Origin: Brucella rhizosphaerae
GTDB taxonomy: Bacteria; Pseudomonadota; Alphaproteobacteria; Rhizobiales; Rhizobiaceae
Reading direction: 5' to 3'
Assembly (NCBI RefSeq): GCF_002252475.1
Contig: NZ_NNRK01000025.1
Coordinates: forward strand, 62,001 to 126,000
Length of the DNA stretch: 64,000 bases
Numbering within the stretch: the stretch's first letter is position 1; the number at the start of each line of letters is the position of its first letter. Under the pieces are notes generated by a model, which saw nothing but the letters and a program-made list of their open reading frames with translations, was not told where the DNA came from and did not search any database. A program made the position numbers and the translations under genes. Of the stretch, positions 27,548 through 36,770 are shown piece after piece.

Positions 27548-27650
27548 AGCGTTTCCAGCAAAAGTGTGAAGCGGTTTTGCATCGGATAATGCGTAAAAAC
27601 AAATAGATAGGGCGGTTCAAACAATTCATTGTTAATTGGAGCCGCTCCAA
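27548..27650 (+). repeat. Intergenic palindromic repeat (Bru-RS/RIME-like), near-complete copy
   Basis: It begins with GCGTTTCCAGCAAAAGTGTG, continues GAAGCGGTTTTGCATCGGATAATGCG and TAAAAACAAATAGATAGGGCGG, and ends TTAATTGGAGCCGCTCC. The same order of blocks appears at 38694, 41496 and 50607. It lies between two convergent regulator genes and no other terminator is visible there. Confidence 0.8.
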
Positions 27651-27664
27651 CAGGTTCAACGGTT

Positions 27665-28684
27665 TTAGTTTTCAGGGATGTTTTCTCTGAAGATCACCTG
27701 AACGCGTGGTGGCTGCGGGTCGAATGATTGGCCTTTGATGCTGCTGGTAAGTGCGGCCAGGGCTTCACGCGCCTCGACGCGGGGATTCTGATCGATCACG
27801 GCATCCATTGTACCGTTCAGCAGAAGGCGCTTGGTGCTTTCGGTCAACTCATGGCCGATAAATATGACCGAATCCGATTTGCCGGAATCCATCAAAGCCT
27901 GACCGATGCCCTGATTACCAGCGCCGAGATTGTAGATGCCGGCAAGGTCAGGGTGGCGCCCGAGCATCGCGATAGCCTCAGTATAAGCCTTCTCGCGACT
28001 GTCTTCGATTTCTTTCAGCTCAACGATGTGAAGGTGCGAAAACTCTTCCGCGATCACGCGCCGAAAGCCCATCTCGCGCTCTTCATGGCCGCGATAGGAA
28101 AGCGATCCGGCAAAAAGTGCGATCTTGTTTCCTGCGGAACTCCCCAGAAATCTGCCGAGGATATAGCCGCCAAGTCGGCCTGCTGCACGATTGTCGATGC
28201 CAATATAGCCAACGCGCGGTACATGCAGAATGTCAGACGCAATCGTTACGATATGCGCACCGGATTCAGCGAGCGAGCGCATGGCTTCACGCACTGTCGG
28301 GTGATCCAGTGCAATCACACCAACGCCCTGCGCCTGTCCCTTGAGGCTTTCCAGCGCGTGCGCAAGCGTATCCGGGTTGAAGCCTTCGACACAATGGATG
28401 GTCAGATCAATTTCAGGCTTCAGCGCTGCCTGCCTGACAATCTGATCACGCAGATTGGCAATGAAGGTGTTCGTTCCAGCGGGCAATATGAAGTCCAGCT
28501 TCACCCGCTCAGTGGGAGCTGCGTTACGAGGCGCACTGCCGGGAAGGTAGCCAAGATTACGTGCGGCTTCGAGCACGATTTCTCGCGTGCGCTCTTTCAC
28601 GCCCTCGCGATTGTTGAGAACACGGTCAACGGTCGCACTCGATACACCGGCAGCCTTGGCAATGTCGCTCAATGTTGATCGCAA
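27665..28684 (-). CDS. LacI-family regulator
   Basis: 339 residues from a TTG at 28682-28684, preferred because GAGGA lies 7 nt upstream and the helix-turn-helix (TLSDIAKAAGVSSATVDRVL) begins at residue 4. The longer frame starts at an ATG at 28753 and would add 23 odd residues. The sensor domain is of the ribose-binding type (GYIGIDNRAAGRLGGYILGR). It is divergent from the Gfo/Idh operon, with three copies of an ATGATGTAAAATGATG-type motif between them; one copy overlaps the upstream leader, consistent with self-control. Confidence 0.85.
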   Translation of the reverse strand: MRSTLSDIAKAAGVSSATVDRVLNNREGVKERTREIVLEAARNLGYLPGSAPRNAAPTERVKLDFILPAGTNTFIANLRDQIVRQAALKPEIDLTIHCVEGFNPDTLAHALESLKGQAQGVGVIALDHPTVREAMRSLAESGAHIVTIASDILHVPRVGYIGIDNRAAGRLGGYILGRFLGSSAGNKIALFAGSLSYRGHEEREMGFRRVIAEEFSHLHIVELKEIEDSREKAYTEAIAMLGRHPDLAGIYNLGAGNQGIGQALMDSGKSDSVIFIGHELTESTKRLLLNGTMDAVIDQNPRVEAREALAALTSSIKGQSFDPQPPRVQVIFRENIPEN

Positions 28685-29062
28685 ATCCGGTTCCTCACAG
28701 AAATGATGTAAAATGATGTATTTCGATTTGAGAATGATGCAAGCCTTATGCACTGCCGGATTGATGTTTTCCTCATCAATTCCTGTCGATGTATCCAGTT
28801 TGCATCAAAAGACATCATTTTACACGGATAGCAGCTGTTGGTTCCGGTTCATCCGGCATTCATGTCGATAAAAGATGAAAAATGATGTAAAATGATTTTA
28901 TATGATGTTGACACTCAGGCGAATTGCCTTCATCAATCCTCACCATATCAATGGAGGTTGATATTTCTCATCGAAGGAAGCCGCTTTCTGGCAAGGATTA
29001 GCTGCCTGAAACAACGCGCTGGTCTAAGCGTGACGATAGGAAACTGATAGCGGGAGGTTCAA
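28685..29062. promoter_or_regulatory. Divergent control region with three ATGATGTAAAATGAT boxes
   Basis: A perfect 10 bp tandem duplication AAATGATGTA lies at 28701-28720. The related TGTAAAATGATGTC occurs on the minus strand at about 28811-28824, and AAATGATGTAAAATGAT occurs again at 28880-28896. Shared core: TGTAAAATGATG. The region separates the LacI gene from the operon starting at 29063, so these are candidate sites for that regulator. No clear palindrome is formed, which is unusual for LacI proteins. Confidence 0.5.
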
Positions 29063-30154
29063 ATGAGTACAGCGCAGGGTTTCACCCCTGATCCGCCGGT
29101 TCGTGTTCGGGATTTTAAAATCGGCTGTATTGGTGCCGGCATGATCATGGCCGAGTGCCATCTAGCCGCCTACAAAGAAGCGGACTTTACAGTCGCAGCA
29201 ATCGCTTCACGCACAAAGGCAAAGGCCGACGAGGTCGCCAGGCGCTGGGGCATTGCCACGGTTCACGAAACGCCGGAAGCGCTGATCGCTGATGAAGCAA
29301 TCCAAATCCTCGATATCGCCTATCCGCCGGACCTGCAGACAGCGCTTATTCGTCAGGCGTTGGCGCAGCCTCATATCAAGGGCATTCTGGCGCAAAAGCC
29401 GCTGGCTCTGACGCTTGAGGAAGCAATTGCTCTGCGAGATGAAGCCGCAAAAGCTGGCAAAATTCTCTCCGTCAATCAGAACATGCGCTACGACCAGTCG
29501 ATGCGTGTGTTGAAGCAAATTCTCGACAATGGCGAGCTGGGTACGCCAGTGATGGCGACAATCGAGATGCGCGCCATCCCGCATTGGCAGGCGTTTCTCG
29601 AAGATTACGACCGGCTGACGCTATCGAACATGAGCGTGCATCATCTGGATGTATTGCGGTTTCTGTTCGGCGAGCCTGAAACCATCACGACGCTGACACG
29701 TACCGATCCGCGCACAAAGTTTGCGCACAAGGACGGCATCACCGTTTCGACGCTGATGTTTCCAGGTGGCGTAATGGCTGTTTCGATGGAGGATGTCTGG
29801 TCAGGGCCGCGCGAGGAGGGCTTTGACAGCGACATCTACATCAAATGGCGCGTTGAAGGCACGGATGGTGTGGCGCAGGGCACGATCGGCTGGCCGGATG
29901 GTTCTCCATCGACCCTGACTTATGCTTCCAAAAAGACGACAGATGGCAAATGGGTTAGCCCGAAATGGGAGACCATGTGGTTCCCGCACGCCTTCATCGG
30001 TGTGATGGAGCAACTGCAATATGCAGTTCATTCTGGCGAGCCACCAGCACTTTCAGTTGCAGACAATGTGAAGACAGTTGCGCTCGTTGAGGCGGGTTAC
30101 AAGTCGATCGATGAAGGCCGGACGGTCAGATTGTCCGAGATATCAATTAAATAA
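29063..30154 (+). CDS. Gfo/Idh/MocA-family sugar dehydrogenase
   Basis: 363 residues. The Rossmann motif IGCIGAGMIMAECHLAAYKE is near residues 17-36, the cofactor-side lysine is in ILAQKPLALTLEEA, and NMSVHHLDVLRFLFG carries the usual histidine. A GGGAGG ribosome site precedes the ATG. It would oxidise or epimerise a sugar with NAD(P). It is the first gene of a plus-strand operon with an isomerase, a mutarotase-like protein, an SDR and a lactonase. The substrate is unknown. Confidence 0.85.
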   Translation: MSTAQGFTPDPPVRVRDFKIGCIGAGMIMAECHLAAYKEADFTVAAIASRTKAKADEVARRWGIATVHETPEALIADEAIQILDIAYPPDLQTALIRQALAQPHIKGILAQKPLALTLEEAIALRDEAAKAGKILSVNQNMRYDQSMRVLKQILDNGELGTPVMATIEMRAIPHWQAFLEDYDRLTLSNMSVHHLDVLRFLFGEPETITTLTRTDPRTKFAHKDGITVSTLMFPGGVMAVSMEDVWSGPREEGFDSDIYIKWRVEGTDGVAQGTIGWPDGSPSTLTYASKKTTDGKWVSPKWETMWFPHAFIGVMEQLQYAVHSGEPPALSVADNVKTVALVEAGYKSIDEGRTVRLSEISIK

Positions 30155-30179
30155 TAATACAAAACGGGAGGGCTTTATC

Positions 30180-31094
30180 ATGATGCAAGTGGGCATTTTC
30201 AGCGGTTATTTTCCTTATTCCCTTGAGGAAACAGCCAAAAAAATCCGTGCGCTCGATTTCAACACGGTCCAGCTGGATATGCATTTCAAGGATGTTGATC
30301 TTAGCGCGGGCCAGATCACCAAAGAAAAGTGCGTTAAAATTCGTGAGACATTTCGCGATCACAATCTGCCGATCTCGTGCATTTCCGGTTATACGAACAT
30401 CATTCATCCGGACAAGGCAGAGCGCGAGCGCCGCGTAGGCTATCTCAAAGAGATTATCCGCCACGCGCAATATCTCGGCACGCCTTATGTGATTTCTGAG
30501 ACCGGTACTTACAACACTGAGTCAGACTGGGTTCATCATCCCAAGAACAAGACCGAAGAGGGCTTTGAAGAATGCCGCAAGGTCATCGCGGACCTCTCGC
30601 AGTTTGCCTATGATCATGGTGCGGTTTTCCTGCTCGAAACCTATGTGAACAATGTCGTCGGCTCGGTTGAGGAAACGGTGAAGATGTTTGCGCAGGTCGA
30701 CCATCCGGGTCTTGGCCTGCTGATGGACCCGACCAACTATTTCGAGACGCACAACATTGACCGTATGGATGAAATTCTCAATCAGGTCTTCGATACATTG
30801 AGTGACAAGATCAAGATCGGCCATGCCAAGGACGTCAAGCGCTCAGGCGACGACAAGAGCGAGAAACACGCCGATATTGGCGATGCTGAAGCGCTTGAAA
30901 GCCATACTTTCCGTGGCGTGGGTGAAATTGAACTGCCTGCACCAGGTTTGGGTTCGCTGAACTACGATCTTTATCTCAAGCGCCTTGCGCAAAAGCATCC
31001 GAACATTCCGATGATTATCGAACATCTCGACGAGGCTGATGTGCCGCGTGCGAAAAAGTTCCTGGATGGGAAGCTGCGCGCGCAGGGACTGTAA
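30180..31094 (+). CDS. Sugar phosphate isomerase/epimerase (xylose-isomerase-like TIM barrel)
   Basis: 304 residues from the ATG at 30180, 7 nt after GGGAGGG. The four metal-ligand regions of the family can be seen in order: FLLETYVNNV, LGLLMDPTNYF, IKIGHAKDVK and PMIIEHLDEAD. Such enzymes act as keto-sugar epimerases, inosose isomerases or dehydratases. It starts 25 bp after the dehydrogenase gene. The pairing of a Gfo/Idh dehydrogenase with this fold is common in 3-keto-sugar pathways, but no specific reaction can be assigned. Confidence 0.83.
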   Translation: MMQVGIFSGYFPYSLEETAKKIRALDFNTVQLDMHFKDVDLSAGQITKEKCVKIRETFRDHNLPISCISGYTNIIHPDKAERERRVGYLKEIIRHAQYLGTPYVISETGTYNTESDWVHHPKNKTEEGFEECRKVIADLSQFAYDHGAVFLLETYVNNVVGSVEETVKMFAQVDHPGLGLLMDPTNYFETHNIDRMDEILNQVFDTLSDKIKIGHAKDVKRSGDDKSEKHADIGDAEALESHTFRGVGEIELPAPGLGSLNYDLYLKRLAQKHPNIPMIIEHLDEADVPRAKKFLDGKLRAQGL

Positions 31095-31108
31095 CACCGC
31101 GGGGGTGG

Positions 31109-31138
31109 GGCGGTCGGTGCCTGCGCTGGCCGCCTTTT
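31109..31138 (+). terminator. Weak hairpin with T-run between the isomerase and DUF4432 genes
   Basis: GGCGG (31109-31113) can pair with CCGCC (31130-31134), followed by TTTT. The stem is short with a large loop, so partial attenuation within the operon is more likely than full termination. Confidence 0.35.
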
Positions 31139-31178
31139 GAATAAATCGGCTGTACGCCTCAATGACTAAGGTGCGAAA

Positions 31179-32315
31179 ATGGTGAAGCTTTACGGAGAGG
31201 TGAGGTCGCGTCGCGATCTTGCCGCGAGTACTGGCTCTTTTGCTCAGTTTGCTGGCGTCCGTCTGATGGTGCTGGAAGATGGGCTGGAACGCGGCATAAG
31301 AATGCTGGAGTTCCGTTCAGGCACTGGTCTGCGCTTCACCGTATTGGTTGATCGTGCATTGGATATTGCAGATTGCGAATATCGCGGTATGGCTATCGGC
31401 TGGCATTCACCATCCGGCTTCCGTCATCCGGGCCTGCATGAATATGAGGGAGAAGGCGGTCTTGGCTGGATGCGCTCTTTCTCTGGCCTGATGATCACAT
31501 GCGGTCTTGATCATATCCTCTTCATGCATGACGAAGCGGCTGATCATTTTAATTATAAGCCGCGCGAGACGATCAAGCATTCAATTCATGGCCGCGTTGG
31601 CACCATTCCGGCAAAGCTCACTGGCTATGGCGAACGCTGGGAAGGGGATGACTGCTATCTCTGGTGCGAAGGCGTGGTTACTCAAGGAACAGTTTTCGGT
31701 GAACATCTCGAACTGACACGTCGCATCGAAATCAAAGCTGGCACGAATGATATCAGGTTGACCGATCGGGTGACCAATCGGGGCTTTTATCGCACGCCGC
31801 ATATGTATTGCTATCACATCAATGTCGGACATCCCGTTCTGGCGGAAGGCTCTCGTTATATTGCGCCAATCAAGGATGTGGTGTGGGCCGCTCATGCGGG
31901 TGATGATTATAAAAAGCAGGGTGTGGGTTATCGCTCAATGCCTGCACCGCAAATGCAATTTCATGAGCAGGTCTGGCAGCATGAAATGGGTGCGGATGAG
32001 AACGGTGAAGTGCCGGTCGCGCTGGTCAATGACCGTCTTGGCATCGGCTTTGAAGTTACAACGCGCAAAGACCAGTTTCCCTGCATGTATGAGTGGCAGA
32101 ACCTTCAGGCCGGGCAATATGCGCTCGGTATTGAGCCAGCCACCAACCATGTCCTCGGACATGGTGCTGCGCGTGAACGCAATGAGCTGATCTGGCTTGA
32201 ACATGGTGAGGAGCGCCGGTACGACAGCACATTCCGTATCCTGGGAGATGCGGCTGACATTGCAGCCAGCGACGCACGGATTTCGGCAATTGCCAAACAA
32301 CCAGAAGATGATTAA
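31179..32315 (+). CDS. DUF4432 aldose-1-epimerase-like protein
   Basis: 378 residues with a galactose-mutarotase-type beta-sandwich. Family text includes VLVDRALDIADCEYRGMAIG, SFSGLMITCGLDHI, HSIHGRVGTIPA and the late GIEPATNHVLGHG. It probably interconverts anomers or isomers of the sugar handled by the neighbouring dehydrogenase, or binds the sugar acid. It lies 84 bp after the isomerase and 41 bp before the SDR. No signal peptide, so cytoplasmic. Confidence 0.8.
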   Translation: MVKLYGEVRSRRDLAASTGSFAQFAGVRLMVLEDGLERGIRMLEFRSGTGLRFTVLVDRALDIADCEYRGMAIGWHSPSGFRHPGLHEYEGEGGLGWMRSFSGLMITCGLDHILFMHDEAADHFNYKPRETIKHSIHGRVGTIPAKLTGYGERWEGDDCYLWCEGVVTQGTVFGEHLELTRRIEIKAGTNDIRLTDRVTNRGFYRTPHMYCYHINVGHPVLAEGSRYIAPIKDVVWAAHAGDDYKKQGVGYRSMPAPQMQFHEQVWQHEMGADENGEVPVALVNDRLGIGFEVTTRKDQFPCMYEWQNLQAGQYALGIEPATNHVLGHGAARERNELIWLEHGEERRYDSTFRILGDAADIAASDARISAIAKQPEDD

Positions 32316-32356
32316 CCCGCACCATCTGGCAATCATATTGCCATCGGAGATCGCTC

Positions 32357-33127
32357 ATGAACGGTGCATCCATGTTTTCGGTAACAGGAAAAACCATTCT
32401 TTACACTGGTGCTGCTGGTGGTCTGGGACTTGAAACAACCTTGAATTTCCTGCGTGCAGGCGCGCAGGTTGTGGCCATTGATCACGATCCGAAAAAGATC
32501 GAGGAGCTGAAAAGAAAAGCAGAAGCGGAAGCGCTGAACGGACTTTCGATCCATGCGCTTGATTTGTCGGATTTGTCGACGCTTCGACTGGCATTGGAAG
32601 CAATTTCCAGCGAGGTCGGCGGCTTTGATATCGTGATAAACAATGCGGCGATTTATCCTTCAAAGCCTTTTGAAGAATACACACTTGAGGAAATGCAGAA
32701 GGTGCAGCACATAAATGTCGATGCTGGCATTGTGTGTGTGCAGGTGGCACTGCCGCATATGCGAGACAAAGGCTGGGGTCGTATTATCAATATAGCCAGT
32801 GTTACCGCCTATGGCGGTTGGGCACTGCTGTCGCCTTATGTGCAGTCAAAGGGCGCCTTGATCGGTCTTGCGCGCGCATGGGCACGCGAGTTTGGGGCCT
32901 ATGGCATCACCGTCAACGCGATTTCTCCAGGTGCATTTCCGACGGATGCGGAAAAAATCCATCCCGATCCTGAAGGTTATACGCGCTTTGTGTTGGAGCA
33001 TCAGGCAGTGAAACGTCGCGGTTCTGCTGATGATATTGCTTCTGCTTTGATGTTTCTTGCTTCTGAACAAGCAGGATTTATCACCGGCCAGACCTTGAAT
33101 GTCGATGGCGGATGGGTGATGCATTAA
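32357..33127 (+). CDS. Short-chain dehydrogenase/reductase
   Basis: 256 residues. The cofactor motif TGAAGGLG is at residues 17-24, NNAAIYPS follows, and the catalytic Ser (NIASVTAYGG) and Tyr-x3-Lys (SPYVQSKGAL) are intact. The C-terminus FITGQTLNVDGGWVMH is typical of classical SDRs. It probably oxidises a sugar or sugar acid hydroxyl with NAD(P). GGAG precedes the start. It belongs to the operon begun at 29063. Confidence 0.85.
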   Translation: MNGASMFSVTGKTILYTGAAGGLGLETTLNFLRAGAQVVAIDHDPKKIEELKRKAEAEALNGLSIHALDLSDLSTLRLALEAISSEVGGFDIVINNAAIYPSKPFEEYTLEEMQKVQHINVDAGIVCVQVALPHMRDKGWGRIINIASVTAYGGWALLSPYVQSKGALIGLARAWAREFGAYGITVNAISPGAFPTDAEKIHPDPEGYTRFVLEHQAVKRRGSADDIASALMFLASEQAGFITGQTLNVDGGWVMH

Positions 33128-33156
33128 AATCGGGGAAGCGAAATTCGGAGGAATGT

Positions 33157-34245
33157 GTGGACAAGCTTTATCTGGCGATTGGGTCGCTTAATCGCGAAGC
33201 ACCTTATTTTCAGGGCGCGCGGGGCGAAGGGCTCTCAATCTACACATTCGATACGCTAACAGGTGAAGCTCGGCGCATTTGTGGTACAGCATCGGTCGAC
33301 AATCCGACATTTCTAAGCGTGGATCCGGTTTCAGGCGCAATTTACGCTAATTCGGAAGTCTTCGGCTGGCATGAAGGTACTGTTACTGCCTATCGCTTTG
33401 ATGCTGGGCGTGGTGAGCTTGTTTATCTCAACAAACAGGCGTGTCAGGGCAGCATATCGGCCTATAACATGGTCACGCGCGACAGAAAATTTGTACTGGT
33501 TGCCAATTATGCGATGGGAGCCGGCGGACCTGATCAATCGCTGGTCGCTTTGCCGATAAAGACTGATGGAAGTTTGGGGCCGGTTGAGGGGGCCGTCCGT
33601 CACGCCGGTATGCTCGGTCCGGTTGCTGACCGGCAGGAGCGCAGCCATCCGCATTGCGTAGTCGAAACACCTGAGGGCGGTCTCTTTCTTGCGGCCGATC
33701 TTGGCCTCGACGAAATCATAGCCTACCGACTTGACGATCAAGGTGCATTTGAGCGCCTCAACACGGTTGCCGCTATTCCGGGTTCTGGTCCCCGGCATAT
33801 TGCGCAACATCCCAATGGTCGTTTTATCTATGTTTCAAACGAGCTGAATTCCAGCGTTTCGCTCATTCATCGCGAAGGCACTCAGTTGAGCCCTGGCCAG
33901 ACTGTGCCGACCGTGTCTGCGAATATCCAATCCGATGGTGCAGATATTCATCTCACGCCCGATGGGCGCTTTCTATACTGTTCAGCCCGTGGGCCTGATA
34001 GCATCACCGCTTTTCGTGTGGATCAGGAAAATGGCAGCTTGGTTGAGATAGGTCAGAGCTTTACGGGTGGCAAAACACCGCGTAATTTTGCTGTGACACC
34101 AGATGGTGGCTGGCTTCTGGTTGCGAACCAGAATGGAGATTGCATTGCAATTTTCACAATAGACAAGGAAACGGGTAACTTGACCGATACGGGTAAGCGC
34201 ATCGAAATTGGCACCCCTGTATGTGTGAGGCCCTTCCATCTGTGA
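33157..34245 (+). CDS. Lactonase, 7-bladed beta-propeller (YbhE/Pgl type)
   Basis: 362 residues from the GTG at 33157, 5 nt after GGAGG; the frame is open to 33112 but that stretch overlaps the SDR end. Propeller repeats are visible (SHPHCVVETPEGGLFLAADL, PRHIAQHPNGRFIYVSNELN, PRNFAVTPDGGWLLVANQNG). It should hydrolyse a sugar lactone released by one of the operon's dehydrogenases, like 6-phosphogluconolactonase of E. coli. Its stop overlaps the LacI gene start. Confidence 0.83.
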   Translation: MDKLYLAIGSLNREAPYFQGARGEGLSIYTFDTLTGEARRICGTASVDNPTFLSVDPVSGAIYANSEVFGWHEGTVTAYRFDAGRGELVYLNKQACQGSISAYNMVTRDRKFVLVANYAMGAGGPDQSLVALPIKTDGSLGPVEGAVRHAGMLGPVADRQERSHPHCVVETPEGGLFLAADLGLDEIIAYRLDDQGAFERLNTVAAIPGSGPRHIAQHPNGRFIYVSNELNSSVSLIHREGTQLSPGQTVPTVSANIQSDGADIHLTPDGRFLYCSARGPDSITAFRVDQENGSLVEIGQSFTGGKTPRNFAVTPDGGWLLVANQNGDCIAIFTIDKETGNLTDTGKRIEIGTPVCVRPFHL

Positions 34246-35288
34246 GCAGTGAAACCGGGCTTCCAAGAAAGCAGCGACGCAAGGGTTCTGGTGTGACCAT
34301 GGCCGATGTGGCCGCAGCCGCAGGCGTGTCGATGCAGACCGTTTCGCGAGCATTGCGCTTTCCAGATTCAGTGACGCCTGAAAAGCGCAAAGCCATTCAA
34401 GACGCGGTCGAGAAGACGCATTACGTCCATAATCTCGCGGCAAGCCACCTTGCTTCGCACAAGAGCAATACGGTTGCGGCAATTATTCCGACACTTTCAG
34501 CTTCGGTTTTTGCTGAAACCATACAGCATTTTTCCGATGTGCTGCATCATGCGGGATATCAGATTTTCCTTGGCAACACGGATTATCGTCCAGAGCGTGA
34601 GGAAGAGATTATCCGTAGCCTGTTGGGTCGTCGTCCGGATGGCATTTTCCTTATCGGAACGCATCACAGCAAACGCAGTGTGGCACTACTCAAACGTGCT
34701 GCAATTCCGGTTGTAGAAGGCTGGGATTTTACCGAGAACCCCATTGATCGTCTGGTTGGCTTTTCCAATACTGCCGCAATTACTGAGATGGTCGATCATC
34801 TGATTAGCGCGGGCAGACGTTATATTGTTTTCGTGGGTGTTGTCAGAAAGGGTGACAGCCGTGCAGCCGAGCGTCGTGCCGGGTTCAAGGCAGCGATGGA
34901 GCGGTTATTTCCAGACGAAAAGCCGCGCATTACAGTGGCGACGGAAATGCCAATCGCTATGGCCTCAGGTGTTGATCTTTTGCGCCGTGCGCTTGCACAA
35001 TTTCCCGAAGCTGATGCCGTCATGTTTTCGAGCGATATTCTGGCATCAGGCGCATTGCTGGAAGCGCAGCGCATCGGCATCAAGGTGCCGCAGCGATTGG
35101 CAATAACCGGTTTTGGTGATTTTGAATTATCACGTCATCTGCTTCCGCCATTGACGACAGTTGCTGTTCCTTCAGCGCAAATCGGACGCAAGGCAGGAGA
35201 GCTGTTGCTGGAAGCCATGCGCGGGGAGACGTCAGAGAACAATATTGTCGATGTGGGTTTTGAACTCAAGGTGAGAGCCAGTGGTTAG
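34242..35288 (+). CDS. LacI-family regulator (GntR/gluconate-type)
   Basis: 348 residues from the GTG at 34242, which overlaps the lactonase stop as GTGA; an ATG at 34221 in frame is possible. The helix-turn-helix (TMADVAAAAGVSMQTVSRAL) is near residues 19-38. The sensor domain shows VAAIIPTLSASVFAETIQ and AITGFGDFELSRHLLPPLTT, a pattern typical of gluconate-type LacI proteins. Two TTAGCGCT boxes lie downstream, in front of the CoA-transferase operon, so it may act forward on that operon as well as on its own. Confidence 0.85.
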   Translation: MSSETGLPRKQRRKGSGVTMADVAAAAGVSMQTVSRALRFPDSVTPEKRKAIQDAVEKTHYVHNLAASHLASHKSNTVAAIIPTLSASVFAETIQHFSDVLHHAGYQIFLGNTDYRPEREEEIIRSLLGRRPDGIFLIGTHHSKRSVALLKRAAIPVVEGWDFTENPIDRLVGFSNTAAITEMVDHLISAGRRYIVFVGVVRKGDSRAAERRAGFKAAMERLFPDEKPRITVATEMPIAMASGVDLLRRALAQFPEADAVMFSSDILASGALLEAQRIGIKVPQRLAITGFGDFELSRHLLPPLTTVAVPSAQIGRKAGELLLEAMRGETSENNIVDVGFELKVRASG

Positions 35289-35345
35289 AGCGGCTCCTAT
35301 TCAGCTGGGTCGTGGGAATAAATCTAACTAATTGTTTTTGGTTGG
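35286..35345 (-). repeat. Degenerate inverted copy of the intergenic repeat
   Basis: AGAGCGGCTCC at 35287-35297 and ATCTAACTAATTGTTTTT at 35323-35340 correspond, on the minus strand, to the right half of the family (AAAAACAAATAGATAG...GGAGCCGCTC at 27548-27650). The left half is not recognisable. Confidence 0.45.
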
Positions 35346-35428
35346 CTATCCAGCGCAGGCCATTTTATTTTCTGCCTCAACCGCTTCAGTGAATCTTCTC
35401 TTCACAATGTCGTCCATCGCCTCGTATC

Positions 35429-35510
35429 GTTAGCGCTAATCTTATTATCGATGAAAATTCTGATTATCTCTTTTAAAGCCATAAATATTATTCAAAAATG
35501 TTAGCGCTCA
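35429..35510 (+). promoter_or_regulatory. Two LacI-type operator boxes before the CoA-transferase operon
   Basis: GTTAGCGCTAAT at 35429-35440 (core TTAGCGCTAA is a perfect 10 bp palindrome) and TGTTAGCGCTCA at 35499-35510 share TTAGCGCT with a CG at the centre, the hallmark of LacI-family sites. They are 70 bp apart, which would suit looping. The upstream LacI gene at 34242 is the natural candidate. Confidence 0.6.
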
Positions 35511-35576
35511 CTCTAGACAAACAAAAAATAGTCGATAGGTTCTGCGCAAATGGATGGACGCAGGGAGGAGGCGACT

Positions 35577-36770
35577 ATGGGTGTTTTATCAGGATATCGG
35601 GTGCTGGATTGTTCTATTGCCATGGCGGGGCCGTTTGCAGCTCAGCGGCTGGGCGATCTGGGGGCCGATGTTGTCAAAGTGGAGCCCACAACCGGTGAAT
35701 GGCAGCGTCATGTCGCGGCGGGTGGTGCGGAAGGTAACAAGGTCAATGTCTCGTTTCTGTCGCTCAACCGTAACAAGCGTTCGCTTGCTGTTGATCTGAA
35801 ATCGCCGGATGGCAAACAGGTTCTCACAGATCTGGTGAAGACAGCCGATGTGTTCTTGCAGAACTACCGTCCCGGTGTCGCCAAGCGCCTGGGTGTGGAT
35901 TACGAGTCGCTCTCCAAGATCAACCCAAAGCTCATTTATGTTTCGATTTCCGGCTATGGCGAAGATGGACCCTATGTCCAGCGTCCCGGTCAGGATCTCG
36001 TTTTGCAGGGCATGTCGGGCGCAATGCTGTCCGCAGGCCGTGAAGGTGAGCCACCGACTGCCGCTGGTCAGTATCTTGTCGATGCAATCACGGCCTATAA
36101 TGCTTTTGAGGGCGCATTGGCGGCCCTCCTGCATCGTGAGCGCACGGGTGAAGGCCAGCTTGTGCAGGTTAACATGCTGGATGCTATCACGACCATCCAG
36201 ATGCAGGAGCTTTCCGTTTTCACGGTTGGTGGCAAGCCGCAGACCCGCTCTGCAGAACCGCATGCTCATGTTTATATTCGCGCGCCTTATGGTGCCTTTG
36301 CTACATCTGATGGCTTCATCATTGTCGCTTTTCCAAAGCTTAGAACGCTGGGCGAGGTGATTGGTGAAGACAGTTTCCTCACCATGAATGATGAGGTTGA
36401 TACCTGGGCTCGTCGCGATGAAATATTTGCCAGGACGCGTGACAAGCTGAAGACGAAAACCTCGGCCGAATGGCTCGAGCTTTTGCGCGCTGCCGATATC
36501 TGGTGTGGTCCGGTTTATGGTTATGCCGATCTGGTTGAAGACGAGCAGATCAAGCATAACGGTACATTTGTAGAGTATGAGCACCCGACTGAAGGCAAGG
36601 TAAAGACACCGGGTTTTCCGATCCGCTTCTCCAAAACGCCATCAACGGTTGATCGCGGTGCTCCAATCACTGGACAAGACACGCGCGATATTCTGGCGGA
36701 AGCCGGATACGCGGTTGAGAAAATCGAGGCGCTTGAGCAGTCAGGCGTTATCGTTTCGGGAAGACTTTAA
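35577..36770 (+). CDS. Family III CoA-transferase (CaiB/BaiF type)
   Basis: 397 residues from the ATG at 35577 behind GGGAGGAGG; the frame also opens at 35550. Family text: GYRVLDCSIAMAGPFAAQRL, LGADVVKVEPTTGEW, NKRSLAVDLKSPDGK. The catalytic aspartate should be in QVNMLDAITT. It moves CoA onto a carboxylic acid. With an enoyl-CoA hydratase and an MHS transporter behind it, it likely activates an imported acid such as a carnitine-like or hydroxy acid. It directly abuts the next gene. Confidence 0.86.
   Translation: MGVLSGYRVLDCSIAMAGPFAAQRLGDLGADVVKVEPTTGEWQRHVAAGGAEGNKVNVSFLSLNRNKRSLAVDLKSPDGKQVLTDLVKTADVFLQNYRPGVAKRLGVDYESLSKINPKLIYVSISGYGEDGPYVQRPGQDLVLQGMSGAMLSAGREGEPPTAAGQYLVDAITAYNAFEGALAALLHRERTGEGQLVQVNMLDAITTIQMQELSVFTVGGKPQTRSAEPHAHVYIRAPYGAFATSDGFIIVAFPKLRTLGEVIGEDSFLTMNDEVDTWARRDEIFARTRDKLKTKTSAEWLELLRAADIWCGPVYGYADLVEDEQIKHNGTFVEYEHPTEGKVKTPGFPIRFSKTPSTVDRGAPITGQDTRDILAEAGYAVEKIEALEQSGVIVSGRL

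Noticed and set aside
28701-28720. Short CRISPR-like or microsatellite repeat from the tandem AAATGATGTA
   Set aside because: Only two tandem units, with related single copies nearby in a promoter region; a binding-site reading fits better.
35589-36584. 331-codon minus-strand open frame
   Set aside because: Antisense to the CoA-transferase gene, with no recognisable motif.
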